Shown here: positions 50,849 through 61,002 of the stretch, one piece after another | Layout: the number at the start of each line of letters is the position of its first letter | How positions within the stretch are numbered: the first letter of the stretch is position 1 | NCBI RefSeq assembly: GCF_026262505.1 | Contig: NC_067203.1 | Span: 4,836,001-4,900,000, forward strand | Origin: Trichomonas vaginalis G3 | Taxonomy: Eukaryota; Parabasalia; Trichomonadida; Trichomonadidae | Length of the DNA stretch: 64,000 bases | Direction of reading: 5' to 3' | The notes under the pieces: model-generated | Databases searched by the model: none | The model's input: the letters and a program-made list of their open reading frames with translations, nothing else | What the model was told of the DNA's origin: nothing | Position numbers and translations under genes: made by a program

Positions 50849-51210
50849 GGTTGGTACACCTTTTCAAATAACATGCATTTATCATGAATAACTATCGTAA
50901 CCTTTAGCAATAGACAAGTTCTTTATGATTAAGTTGAAATCAGGGATTAAAAATAGAGTTATAATAAGTCAGAAGTCGTGGAACTGTTATATCAGATTTG
51001 CAATATCTCATTAAATGCAAAATTGCAATTCAATTAGTAATCAATGTATTTGAAATACAAAGAAATATTAGGCGATCTGGTCCAAATTCAATGAAGTCTG
51101 CTATGTGTGACATTCTAATAATGTTACTAAGAACTGTAATAATAATTTATTTTTTAGTTCTAATGAAACTCATTATCGAAAAAGAGATAATAGCATCCTA
51201 TAATAGAATA
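50849..51210. other. AT-rich intergenic DNA
   Basis: Nothing recognised between the TTAA element and the ankyrin gene's 3' end. Confidence 0.5.
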
Positions 51211-53126
51211 TTATATTTTTGCACCACGTGAAAGAAGAAGTTCGACTGTTTCTTTGCTATTAAAACGTGCTGCAGTATGGAGAGCAGTTTCTCCAAATTT
51301 ATTTTTTTCATTGATATTTGCACCATGTGAAAGAAGAAGTTCGACCATTTCTTTAAAATTCCTATTTGCAGCAAGATGAAGAGCGGTATATTCAAAAAAT
51401 TCAACTTTTTCATTGATATTTGCACCATGTGAAAGGAGAACTTCAACCATTTCTTTATAATTATATTTTGCAGCAAAATGAAGAGCGGTTTCTTTATCAC
51501 GATCTTTTGCATTGACATTTGCACCATGTGAAAGGAGAACTTCGACCAGTTCTTTACAATTATATTTTGCAGCAAAATGAAGAGCGGTTTCTTTATCACT
51601 ATCTTTTGCATTGACATTTGCACCATGTGAAAGGAGAACTTCAACCATTTCTTTATAATTATATTTTGCAGCAAAATGAAGAGCGGTTTCTTTATCACGA
51701 TCTTTTGCATTGACATTTGCACCATGTGAAAGGAGAACTTCGACCAGTTCTTTACAATTATATTTTGCAGCAAAATGAAGAGCGGTTTCTTTATCACTAT
51801 CTTTTGCATTGACATTTGCACCATGTGAAAGGAGAACTTCAACCATTTCTTTATAATTATATTTTGCAGCAAAATGAAGAGCGGTTTCTTTATCACTATC
51901 TTTTGCATTGACATTTGCACCATGTGAAAGAAGAACTTCGACCATTTCTTTATAATTATATTTTGCAGCAAAATGAAGAGCGGTTTCTTTATCACTATCT
52001 TTTGCATTGACATTTGCACCATGTGAAAGAAGAACTTCGACCATTTCTTTATAATTATATTTTGCAGCAAAATGAAGAGCGGTTTCTTTATCACTATCTT
52101 TTGCATTGACATTTGCACCATGTGAAAGAAGAACTTCGACCATTTCTTTATAATTATATCTTGCAGCAAAATGAAGGGCAATTTTTTATCACGATCTTTT
52201 GCATTGACATTTGCACCATGTGATAGGAAATATTTACAAAGAGATGGAATAGCAAATTTCGCCGAATTAATAAAACACTCATTAATATCATTAGTTTGAT
52301 CGAAATAAACTAAAAACGCCTCAAGATTTTTGTAAGTTGCACACTTTTCTACATCGATCTCTATATTGTATTCATTCATCAAGAATGTAACAAAATCAAT
52401 GTTGTGTGAAATAATTGCATATTTCATGCAATATTTATCTGGTTTTTGGTATTTCAAACATTCACTTATGATCTCTGGATTTCCACCTAAAAATGAATAT
52501 CGTACACATGTTGGAGTTATTTCTGAGTTAAATTTCGTTCTTAATAACTTGAAACAATCAACAGCTCCATGATAACAACATAATTCAAGTAACGAATATC
52601 CTTTTTTATAACATGAAAATGGATATAAATCGCTTTCAAGTTTTTGATCTTTATCAAAACTTTTTCTTTCAGTGAATGAGATGAATCTTTCTTTGTCATT
52701 ATACATAATTGCTCTGTAGATCGTATGTTTGGTATGAATATCGAGAGTATCTGTTTTGATATCTTTGAAATCATATATTGCGTCTGATTTAATTCCATAT
52801 TCTTTATAAAAACGGAAGTTTGAAATATATTCATTACTCTTGAAATCTTTGACATGATAATCATCAGATATGAGTTTGGCAAGAGATAAATATGCCTTCG
52901 TATATCGATTATTATATGGAATGATATCTAAAATATCCTCCATAATATTTTTGGGTGAATGTTTCTTTGAATCAATCAATTCTGTTATGAACTCTTTGTA
53001 AAATGTGTTCAATTCTTTTTCTTTTTCCGTTTTGAGCTGGTATAACGCATTATATGAATCACTGTGGTATTTACTGATATCACGCAATTTGTTGTATACA
53101 TTAGGATGAACATACTTCCCAGACAT
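51211..53126 (-). CDS. Ankyrin-repeat protein with DUF3447-type N-terminus (frame disturbed)
   Basis: Typical trichomonad ankyrin protein. N-terminal helical region to about 180, then the DUF3447-type stretch (YSLLELCCYHGAVDCFKLLRT ... IISECLKYQKPDKYCMKYAI), then about ten 33-residue ankyrin repeats of the LLSHGANVNAKDSDKETALH kind. In the first repeat a T6 run at 52182-52187 (A6 on the coding strand) has one base less than the sister repeats, so the N-terminal frame (to 53126) and the ankyrin frame (51211-52143) do not join directly. The wrong frame happens to stay open to 51198. Ankyrin proteins bind other proteins; partner unknown. Confidence 0.8.
51231..52240 (-). repeat. 99-bp tandem ankyrin-coding repeats
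   Basis: About ten units of 99 bp; the central ones are nearly identical and alternate between NCKELVEV and NYKEMVEV types and between SDKE and RDKE, as expected if pairs of units were duplicated or converted recently. Confidence 0.85.
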
Positions 53127-54228
53127 GTAAAAATTTAAAAACCATAAAATTTCATTTTACCATACAAAATATACATTAAATTAATTAGAAGAAAAATAAA
53201 TTCCATGTTAGACATGGGAAAAACAATAACCACAAAGATTTCGGATAAAATTTATGGATTTCAATAAAGTTCGCAGATTCAAAATAACATTATAAGAATA
53301 AGAAGGTCGAAATCAAAAAGATCTTCATCCTATTAATAGGACACCCCTCTCCTTTTTTCTTAGGGTTACTGATCGCTTTCTTTCTGCTCGTATTGCCAGA
53401 AATGAAAGAAATGATTGGTGGAGAATAATTTATTACTCCAATTGGCAACTATCTTGTAATATACAATGAGTTTCACTGTCAGTTATTCTCCCGCATTATT
53501 CAATTTAAGTTCAACTTCGTTAATTTAATTTATATTGCAGTGGTACTCTCGTGTTGAGATAAGAACAAGAATACACATGCTAAAACCCCACATTAAAAAT
53601 CGAAATTTTCATCTCCAAAATTTAACGACAGAATTTCTCGTAATTTTGATTTTTTACGTACTTTATGATACATATTCAAATTTCTTGAATACAGAAAAAG
53701 TTACTAAAATTTGAGGAAATATTGCAAAAAGAAAAAAAAAGTCGGCTTTATTATATAAGTTACTTATGATTTACAATGACCTCTACAATTGGTACACAGC
53801 GCCTCATATAATATTTGGTTATTTCTGATTTCAATTTTATACATTTTGTTTGGAATATTCATAACTCAAATCTAGACAATAGTTACTACATTTATGCGAA
53901 TACAGTGCGTCTCCTTTCATCTTTTTACTTGTTGTTGTTGATATAAAAACATTATTATTTTACTATCATAAAATAAGAATTTTGTTATGGTAATAATATT
54001 TTTAACAACAATGATGACATTATATCAACTCTTAAATGGTGTTTTATCAAATATTTAGCATTCAGTAGATATTCTAATCTTGAATTTTATATTTTACTTT
54101 AGATTCTGACATTGGTAAATAAACGCTATATTCGTATATGCATGCTAATATGAAAAATAGAAGAGCATAACGCTTGTTCATCAGAATCGACAATTAGAAT
54201 TATGGAAATTTTATTTGTTTTTGTAAAC
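53127..54228. other. Intergenic DNA, nothing recognised
   Basis: 1.1 kb AT-rich stretch upstream of the ankyrin gene. No open frame of note, no RNA motif seen. Confidence 0.5.
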
Positions 54229-55013
54229 TTAAGGGTGCCGGAAAGTGAGGTGACGCAATTTCGAGTATTGCTCATAACTTCATTTGTAGTAAAGATATTA
54301 ATGATATTGAAACATATATTAGTAGTGTATATACTAAGGTTTTTATTTCTATGATATTGAGGTCTTGGATACTTCCAGTTTGAAGTAAACTGTTTCGCAA
54401 TTTTCGAACTTGCGGGCCTATCTAGTCCCTGGTTATTCCATGGCAGGGGCTGATACTGCAGAAATGATATCTAGGTACAAGATACTAGATATTTTATAGA
54501 AAACATTTGACACTTGTTAAAAAGTGTCGGGATCTAATTAGTGGGTAACTTCAAAACTAAGACCGATTGCACTACCATCTCACTGGATTCTGCTAATTAC
54601 CATTAGGGAACAAACCCAATGGTAGCGGTTTCCAGTCGAAATGGTCTCATTCAAAGTTTAATTAGATTTGTATCTAGTCCTCCAATATTGTGTTTAAGCC
54701 AGTGAGATACATTAAACACAAAATTTCAATAGTTATACTAAACGTTTTACAGAACAAAGTTTATTTTCAATTCTCATATGTTGAGATAAATGCACTTTTT
54801 CCCTTCCAGATTTTAAAAATTTTGTATGATTTTTTATGTTTTCGATAACCTTATAATCATAAACATCGTTTTCACTTAGTTTGAATATGATACTATGATA
54901 CATCATCACTTAAGGTTTATACTCATATAAACAAAACAAAATAAAAATGATTTTATGGGTTTGAAAAGTGTTGTTTTTATAATAGCTTTCACTTCACTTT
55001 CCGGCACCCTTAA
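54229..55013. mobile_element. TTAA-flanked non-coding element with 20-bp inverted ends
   Basis: 785 bp including TTAA at both ends. Ends read GGGTGCCGGAAAGTGA on both sides (one mismatch in the next bases, AGGTGA versus AGTGA). The interior has a GC-richer patch (54410-54470) but no gene. Looks like a non-autonomous piggyBac-type transposon. Confidence 0.7.
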
Positions 55014-55136
55014 TTGAATTTTAGAAATGGAAAAATTTTCTCTCAATTTTTTTTTCTGAATTTCTAACTCTTTCAAAAAAAATATTCCTGACATCACTGC
55101 TTCTAAAAAACTTATAGAAAAGTGTATGTACAAGTT

Positions 55137-55203
55137 GTGTAAGTCTTCAGCACCCGCCTGAAACTAACTTCTGTTTCACAAACGTAGATATGAGAAGATT
55201 CAA
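55137..55203 (+). pseudogene. Fragment of glycine-rich surface-protein gene
   Basis: Short stretch matching the CACCCGCCTGAAACT ... TTTCACAAACGTAGATATGA region of the larger pseudogene at 57640-57745. Encodes a PPETNFCFTN-like end piece only. Confidence 0.55.
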
Positions 55204-55344
55204 TGTCCATAAAATAACATGCATTATCAATTTTCTGACATAACTCGACGACTACCTCTTCTGTGTTAAGTATTCATTATTTAAAAAGCTTCTCAGAAAT
55301 GAATCTCAAATTTTTCTGATGACGGTTTAGCGTTGAAAAAAAAA

Positions 55345-56277
55345 ATGAAAGCTTTTTCGGTTTCTAACACTATGAAAACAATTATTTTTAGTAAACCATG
55401 TAAATTCTCAGGATATCTACAGTGCGATCATCCATCGACAATCCTAAATTTAGCAATTTGTCTTTTGTATTGTATAATATTTTTTTATATCCTCGTTACA
55501 TTATTCAAGAAATCAAAACTATCTATTAGAAGTAACCTCAATGCAGGATGCTCATTTAGTTTTCTGTGTGTTATATTTTTTCTCGTTCCATATTTTTCCA
55601 GAAATACCTTTTATTTAAGAGGGCATGTCCTTGATGTTTCTGCATCATTTAAGTGCTTTTATTTTTCAACAATTTGGAAAAACCTTGGGCAAGCTATTTT
55701 TTTGGTACAGGTTTGCAAAGTTTTATACATATTTCAAGCACCTCTTGGAAAATATTTATATTATATATGTAAATTTATTCAGTATTCTTTGAGTATATAT
55801 CAATTTTTTCATATAGCTGTTCAATATGTTGACTATAAAACATCACCCAATTTTCAGAAATTTGTCATTAACGAAATATATAATAAATATCAAACTGCAT
55901 CATACTGTTTCATTAATTCATTTTCAATTTTAGTTCTTTCTATCTGTTTTATATTTTCAACAATCAAAGATTACTTTTCATATAAAACTCTTCTTTATAT
56001 TAAAATATTAATGTTTCTTTTCTCATTCCAAACATTTTTTGATTTGATAGCAGTAAAAATTAGGTCTTCACTAGTTTTCATTAAATTAAATTACACAAAT
56101 CAGGATAAGTTCTTATGGTCATCAAATGTGTTGGAAGTTTTTCATTTATACATTGAAAATATCGAAATGCTGTTATTAATTGTTCTCTTATCACAACCCC
56201 CTAAAAATGAGCCTCAAGATGTTAACGAAATGAATTCAAGGGATGAAACCTTAGAAACAATCAAAGTTGATTTGTAA
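55345..56277 (+). CDS. Seven-helix membrane protein, receptor-like
   Basis: 310 residues from the ATG at 55345 (the frame opens at a TTG in the A-run before it). Seven hydrophobic segments: about 40-62, 76-98, 112-140, 150-172, 195-218, 225-247 and 267-290; polar cytosolic tail ends NEMNSRDETLETIKVDL. Even spacing suggests a seven-helix receptor or related transporter, but I see no diagnostic motif and cannot assign a family. Stands alone between decayed sequences. Confidence 0.65.
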   Translation: MKAFSVSNTMKTIIFSKPCKFSGYLQCDHPSTILNLAICLLYCIIFFYILVTLFKKSKLSIRSNLNAGCSFSFLCVIFFLVPYFSRNTFYLRGHVLDVSASFKCFYFSTIWKNLGQAIFLVQVCKVLYIFQAPLGKYLYYICKFIQYSLSIYQFFHIAVQYVDYKTSPNFQKFVINEIYNKYQTASYCFINSFSILVLSICFIFSTIKDYFSYKTLLYIKILMFLFSFQTFFDLIAVKIRSSLVFIKLNYTNQDKFLWSSNVLEVFHLYIENIEMLLLIVLLSQPPKNEPQDVNEMNSRDETLETIKVDL

Positions 56278-56865
56278 ATGATCAAAAATTTCGTTTTGAT
56301 CTTTTGAATGCTAGCATCCTTACTTTGGACTACTAAAATGAATATTTCTTTTCCAAGATGATGCTAAAGCAATATGAAATATATAGAATTATTTAAATTA
56401 ATAACATGAGATGCTTGTTACATCATATGCAATAATATGAAAGGAAAAATATCTCGTTGATCATTTATCCCTGCATATAATAATCGAAATTGCAGATGAA
56501 ATATGATTATCGCTTGTTGGTATGCAACAAGTAACTTCAAAGTTAAAGATTTCTTTAATTTCTTGCATAACAAACTGAAAATAAGCCATCTGCAACTCTA
56601 GGAAAAAAGAAGAAAAAGTGGAGTCGTACTTCTTGGGATTATCTTCCCTTTATAGAGATGTTAAAGAAAAGTTATACGAAATGGATAGTTCTAATATAAA
56701 TAATAGTTTGTAAATTGAACACAATGAATCCATATAAATAAATGTTAAATTTTTCAAACCAAGGAATTTGTGAATAATTGAAAGCAGACTCAAATTATTT
56801 TTATGTAAATCATTGAAAAAAGAGAATAATATTTTGGATTAAAATATTTTTGATAAATTCGAACA
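56278..56865. other. Intergenic DNA, nothing recognised
   Basis: AT-rich, includes a purine-rich GAAAAAAGAAGAAAAAGTGG patch near 56600. No gene seen. Confidence 0.5.
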
Positions 56866-56939
56866 GCCTGTGTAGCTCAACCGGATAGAGCATAAGACTC
56901 TTAATCTTGGGGTTGCGGGTTCGAGTCCCGCCACTGGCT
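56866..56939 (+). tRNA. tRNA-Lys (CTT)
   Basis: 74 nt. Acceptor GCCTGTG/CACTGGC pairs except a T-T at the fourth position; D arm GCTC/GAGC; anticodon stem with loop CTCTTAA giving CTT; T arm GCGGG-TTCGAGT-CCCGC. Box A TGTAGCTCAACCGG and box B GGTTCGAGTCC are canonical. A T6 run three bases on serves as the RNA polymerase III terminator. No CCA encoded, no intron. Confidence 0.95.
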
Positions 56940-57071
56940 ATTTTTTCTTTTTCCAACCTTTTTTCTGAAGGTTCTCAATTTTTGTGTGTGATTATCAATT
57001 ATGAGAGTTTTTTTATTAACAAATATTCCATTAAAATACAAATGTATTTGTTAAAAATATAATTGATTTAG

Positions 57072-57871
57072 ATGGCTGAAATAATGAAACAAAATAAACT
57101 AACTTCATTTTGGAAAATATCTCAATCTTATTGTGACTCGAGTACACAATGTGAACCATATATCATTCAATTGCAAAGGGGTAAATATAAAATCAAACCC
57201 CCGGAGGTTGGAATTACGGGGGTAATGGTGGGATTGATAAATATGATAAGAGTCAAGGTAGTTGGTTTGCACCTGAAAGCGGTAGAAACCATGATTCGAC
57301 TCTTTAAAGATAACTCAAGAAAATTATAATCAATATTGAGAGAGTTTATATCTATATATACTAATCGAAGATCTTCCAGGAAAGAAATAGTTGAGTTTAC
57401 TAGTGGAAAGCTTAGTGCTTTAAACAACGGAGTCAATATGTTTGGTGGTACGCAAACAAAAGGTAAATTAGGCAAAGGAATGATCTAGATTCTGAACAAA
57501 ATCAAGGCTGATCTGGTGGTTGTGGATCCGGATATCGAGGAGGATATCATCCTTTTTACAAATAGCATGACTGGATTTATGATATTCTAATTCGGAGGAA
57601 CGGGTGGAAGCTCGTATATAAGTGGACATCAAGGTTGTATAAGTCCCCAGTACCCGCCTGAAACTATAGCCAATAAAACAACTCCCTATCTCGAATCAAA
57701 TTTTTATTTCACAAGCACAGAGATGATAAGCGGCAATGAATCTATGCCTGATCCATTAGGATATGGTAGCATAATAGGACATGTTGGTCATGGAATTTGC
57801 TGTATTACATATTTTCGTGGCTCAAATTGCCAAACAATTTTTGCTTGTTATCTGAATGATTATTTAATATG
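57072..57871 (+). pseudogene. Decayed glycine-rich surface protein gene
   Basis: Start-like ATG at 57072, then YIIQLQRGKYKIKPPEVG, like the beginning of the glycine-rich domain of trichomonad surface proteins and ALK-like receptors. Later pieces in other frames read SGGCGSGYRGGYH, GGTGGSSYISGHQGC, and YPPETIANKTTPYLES followed by FTSTEMISGNESMPDPLGYG. Several frame changes and internal stops; compressed relative to a full gene. One of presumably many copies in the genome. Confidence 0.65.
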
Positions 57872-58114
57872 ATTATTCAATCATATTAAATTTTTTATTT
57901 ATTTGTTTAATTTCCGATTAAATCTGACGTATAAATTCATGCGCTAATATAGAGAAACAAAATTGACAAGTTTGATGAACAATTTAAATAAGATTAAATG
58001 TTATTCATATAATTGTTGAAAGAGATTAAAAGATTAACGGCAAAGTAATCAAAAATCGGCATTTAGTTATTAATAACAACTAATAAAAAACAATAAATTT
58101 AGAAAATTAGAGAA

Positions 58115-58816
58115 TTATGCTCCATGTGTTTCCCATTGCCTTAATCTGTCTTCAAGCTTTGGCACCAAATCATCTTTGATTGTAGAAAACGTCTTGGCAG
58201 ATTCTAATATGAGATCAGCAGTTTGGATGTTCTTTTCGATGAGCAACTTTCTGCTTTCAACAAGTTTTTGTATATTTTCTACTACTTTCAGACCAAAATT
58301 TGTTTTATAATCGCTTTTTTGTTGATTATATTCACTTTGTGCTTTATCTGCCTTTTCTTTTGCTTTTTCTAATGCTTTTTCGGTGCGTTGAACATTTCTT
58401 TCAGCGGCTAAATATGCTTCTCCCTGTCCTTTTGACCTTTCTTTTTCTAATAAGCGCCTTTTGCGTTCGAGATCTGTTTTCTTGTCAGAAGCCTCTTGTA
58501 AAGCTTGATTCTTAAGGTATTGTCGAGCAACTAATTCGTTATACATCGTATATAACTGTTGGAATTCGTTTGCCACATTACCTGTTTGCAAATGAGATTT
58601 CTTGATATTGTTGGTGCCTTCAAGAGCACACTTCCTCACTGGCTTTAATGTGTCGCTGACTTGCGCTGGTTGTCCGTCAATAAACTTTATGAAATCTTTT
58701 CCAAAAGCTCTTTCTAAATTGTGAATTATGATTTCTTCATCCTTGAGCATCTCTATTATCGCATTATGTGCATTATGATATTCAGGAAATGTCTTAAGTT
58801 TGTTAAAGAATGACAT
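58115..58816 (-). CDS. Coiled-coil (BAR-like) protein, 233 aa
   Basis: Almost wholly helical: MSFFNKLKTFPEYHNAHNAI at the start; a long charged coiled coil at about 90-175 (DLERKRRLLEKERSKGQG; KALEKAKEKADKAQSEYNQQ); then a third helix with VENIQKLVESRKLLIEKN. The three-long-helix layout is like a BAR/IMD membrane-curving domain; this is inferred from pattern only. Divergent from the Spo11 gene. Confidence 0.7.
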   Translation of the reverse strand: MSFFNKLKTFPEYHNAHNAIIEMLKDEEIIIHNLERAFGKDFIKFIDGQPAQVSDTLKPVRKCALEGTNNIKKSHLQTGNVANEFQQLYTMYNELVARQYLKNQALQEASDKKTDLERKRRLLEKERSKGQGEAYLAAERNVQRTEKALEKAKEKADKAQSEYNQQKSDYKTNFGLKVVENIQKLVESRKLLIEKNIQTADLILESAKTFSTIKDDLVPKLEDRLRQWETHGA

Positions 58817-58947
58817 TATATAAAAATAATTTTTTTTTCTGTCAAATAAAAAAAATTTTTCATGTCATCGTTGTGTCACTTTTGGCAAATTGTCGATGCT
58901 TGTCACTTTTACATGATGTGATAATTAAAAATTTTTGACAGAAAAAA
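58817..58947. promoter_or_regulatory. Divergent promoter with mirrored TTTGACAGAAAAAA
   Basis: The motif TTTGACAGAAAAAA lies just before both start codons (58831-58846 on the minus strand, 58932-58947 on the plus strand). Two TGTCACTTTT boxes lie between. Probably the start-site motif of both genes. Confidence 0.6.
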
Positions 58948-60102
58948 ATGAGTGAAGAAATTTATGCTGATATGTTAATGGAATATCATGATCCTGGTGA
59001 TATAGAAACAGACCAGGACGTCATGAGAGAAGAAATAGTTAGCTACTGCACTACAAATACGATTTCGAAAGAGGAATGTATCGAAAAAATACGAAATCTG
59101 TTCATTCATATACTTAATCAGTGCAAGGAAAAGAATATTAAGAACATTACGATCCCAATAACTCATAGATCAACAGCAGCAAACTCACAAGTTGATCCAA
59201 TTTTAGGAACAATGGTCCAATACGAACAAGACCAGAAGTATTTACTCAGGTTTACGACAAATCCTAAGTATTTCGCTGTATTTTTACGAGTTCTAGCCGT
59301 AATTTATCATTCTCTTCAAAATGGCGAAGTAATCAGTAAAAGGTCGATTTACTACAGAGAGCCATCATTGTTTGGATCACAAGAGTCCGTAAACCAAGCA
59401 ATAGAATCGATCTGCAGGTCTTTAGAAGTAAATAGAACTTCATTAGGCGTAATCTCTTGTCCAAAGTCATTTGTAGCAGGCCCGCTCAAATGGGAAGATG
59501 CATCAGGCAACATTATCGATGTCAGTACCCACATTGCCCCGATTCCTGCCTTGGTAGATCAAATAATCAAAGTATCTACGAACGCGATTGCTGTCATGGT
59601 CATAGAGAAGGAGTCCATATTCATGCGACTCGTCCAGTCGAAGATTGTCACTGAAGTCATCTTGATAACCCCAAGAGGAGTTCCAGATTACAACACAAGA
59701 TATTTTGTGAGACTTTTGGACGATAGCCTCTCAATTCCTATCGTTGGACTTTTTGATGGAGATGCATATGGTATTTTCATCATGCACCTGTTCAAGTATG
59801 GCAGTATGAGTGCTGCACAAGATGGCCATGCAATGGCGTGTCCACACATGATGTGGCTCGGAATTCGACCATCTGATTTGAATTTCCTTTCTTCCAACGA
59901 AATGTTGACGATTACGGACAAAGAAGAGAAGATTCTCCGTAACATTTTGACGTTTGACCACTTAAGTGAAGAATGGAAAAAGGAAATCAAGTTAATCTTG
60001 GAAACAAAGAGAAAAGCAGAGATCGAGGCGTTATGCAACTCAACAAACTACCTCATCGACCTTTACTTACCTCAGAAATTTGCAAATCATGATTGGATAT
60101 AA
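58948..60102 (+). CDS. SPO11: Spo11 / topoisomerase VI subunit A
   Basis: Meiotic double-strand-break protein of the topoisomerase VI-A family. 384 residues, near the family's usual length. N-terminal winged-helix part with KRSIYYREPSLF, where the Tyr135-Tyr136 pair holds the DNA-cleaving tyrosine; C-terminal Toprim domain with Glu220 (VMVIEKES), the LITPRGVPDYNTRYFV loop, and Asp270/Asp272 (GLFDGDAYG) for metal binding. All key residues kept, so it looks functional. Stop codon is followed by AATAAAATA, a plausible polyadenylation signal. Confidence 0.93.
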   Translation: MSEEIYADMLMEYHDPGDIETDQDVMREEIVSYCTTNTISKEECIEKIRNLFIHILNQCKEKNIKNITIPITHRSTAANSQVDPILGTMVQYEQDQKYLLRFTTNPKYFAVFLRVLAVIYHSLQNGEVISKRSIYYREPSLFGSQESVNQAIESICRSLEVNRTSLGVISCPKSFVAGPLKWEDASGNIIDVSTHIAPIPALVDQIIKVSTNAIAVMVIEKESIFMRLVQSKIVTEVILITPRGVPDYNTRYFVRLLDDSLSIPIVGLFDGDAYGIFIMHLFKYGSMSAAQDGHAMACPHMMWLGIRPSDLNFLSSNEMLTITDKEEKILRNILTFDHLSEEWKKEIKLILETKRKAEIEALCNSTNYLIDLYLPQKFANHDWI

Positions 60103-60586
60103 AATAAAATATTAATATTAAATCAATTTCATCATCTTTTTCAATATAACATCCAATGATAACATCGATAAATATTTTTTTTAAATAAATAACGAACAAA
60201 TTTAAATTTGTCAATAACAAATCAATACAAATACTGTTTAAAGAGCCATTTACATTAATACATTAATGTGGAGAATTATAATTTATGACGTCTGAGTTAA
60301 AAGACTTAAATGGAATAAATTTTAAATTTTGATACGATAACTTTATCTATTTCATGTGATATAATATCATATTCTTGTTATTTATTATTATGGTTCATTT
60401 AATTTTATCAGTTTTCGATTCTTTCACTTGATATGAAATGGTTTCTGAATTTACAGCGTGTATTAGTGATAGAAAGCTCATACATGAGGGGGTTTAATGA
60501 CTTTTAAATTTTCATTAGCGAAATGATCTGTAAGAAAAGTATTCGATCACATTCTGAGCGCGACGATACGCGATTATTTAAGGGTG

Positions 60587-60622
60587 CCCCCGTATGTACG
60601 TTTATTTGAGAGGAGGAGGATT
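60587..60622 (+). repeat. Direct repeat, copy 1
   Basis: CCCGTATGTACGTTTATTTG followed by AGAGGAGGAGGATTA; the same run returns at 60967-61002, 380 bp on. Confidence 0.8.
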
Positions 60623-60966
60623 ACCCTCTCAATTTTGAGGGATTCGTTAGTTTATTTTCTCGATGAATATGCAATAAAATTTGATTTTTACCTTATCAAT
60701 ATACTTCATATAATATACACATGTTCATGTAAAAACTTTTTTCCAAAATCCTCAGGAATTAAGGGATTTTTGAATTTTAAGAATTTTTTTCGAATTTTTT
60801 CGAAAAAAAATATTTTCAGAACAGCCTTAACGGCTAAGATTTAGGAACAATGTTAAGTATCAAAAAGAAAGGAGGTCTGATATAGACAACATATATCGTT
60901 GAAAGTTGAAAAAATCTCTAATATTTGAGCCAAAAATTTCAAATTTTAATTTTTTGAAAAAAGAGG

Positions 60967-61002
60967 CCACCCGTATGTACGTTTATTTGAGAGGAGGAGG
61001 AT
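60967..61002 (+). repeat. Direct repeat, copy 2
   Basis: Second copy of the 60587-60622 sequence. Confidence 0.8.

Noticed and set aside
51198-52185. Long frame reading FFHMVQMSMQKIVIKKPLF-type repeats
   Set aside because: It is the ankyrin array read one base out of phase; the in-phase reading gives perfect ankyrin repeats.
54906-55133. Minus-strand 75-codon frame
   Set aside because: Straddles the end of the TTAA element, hydrophobic low-complexity start, no homologue pattern.
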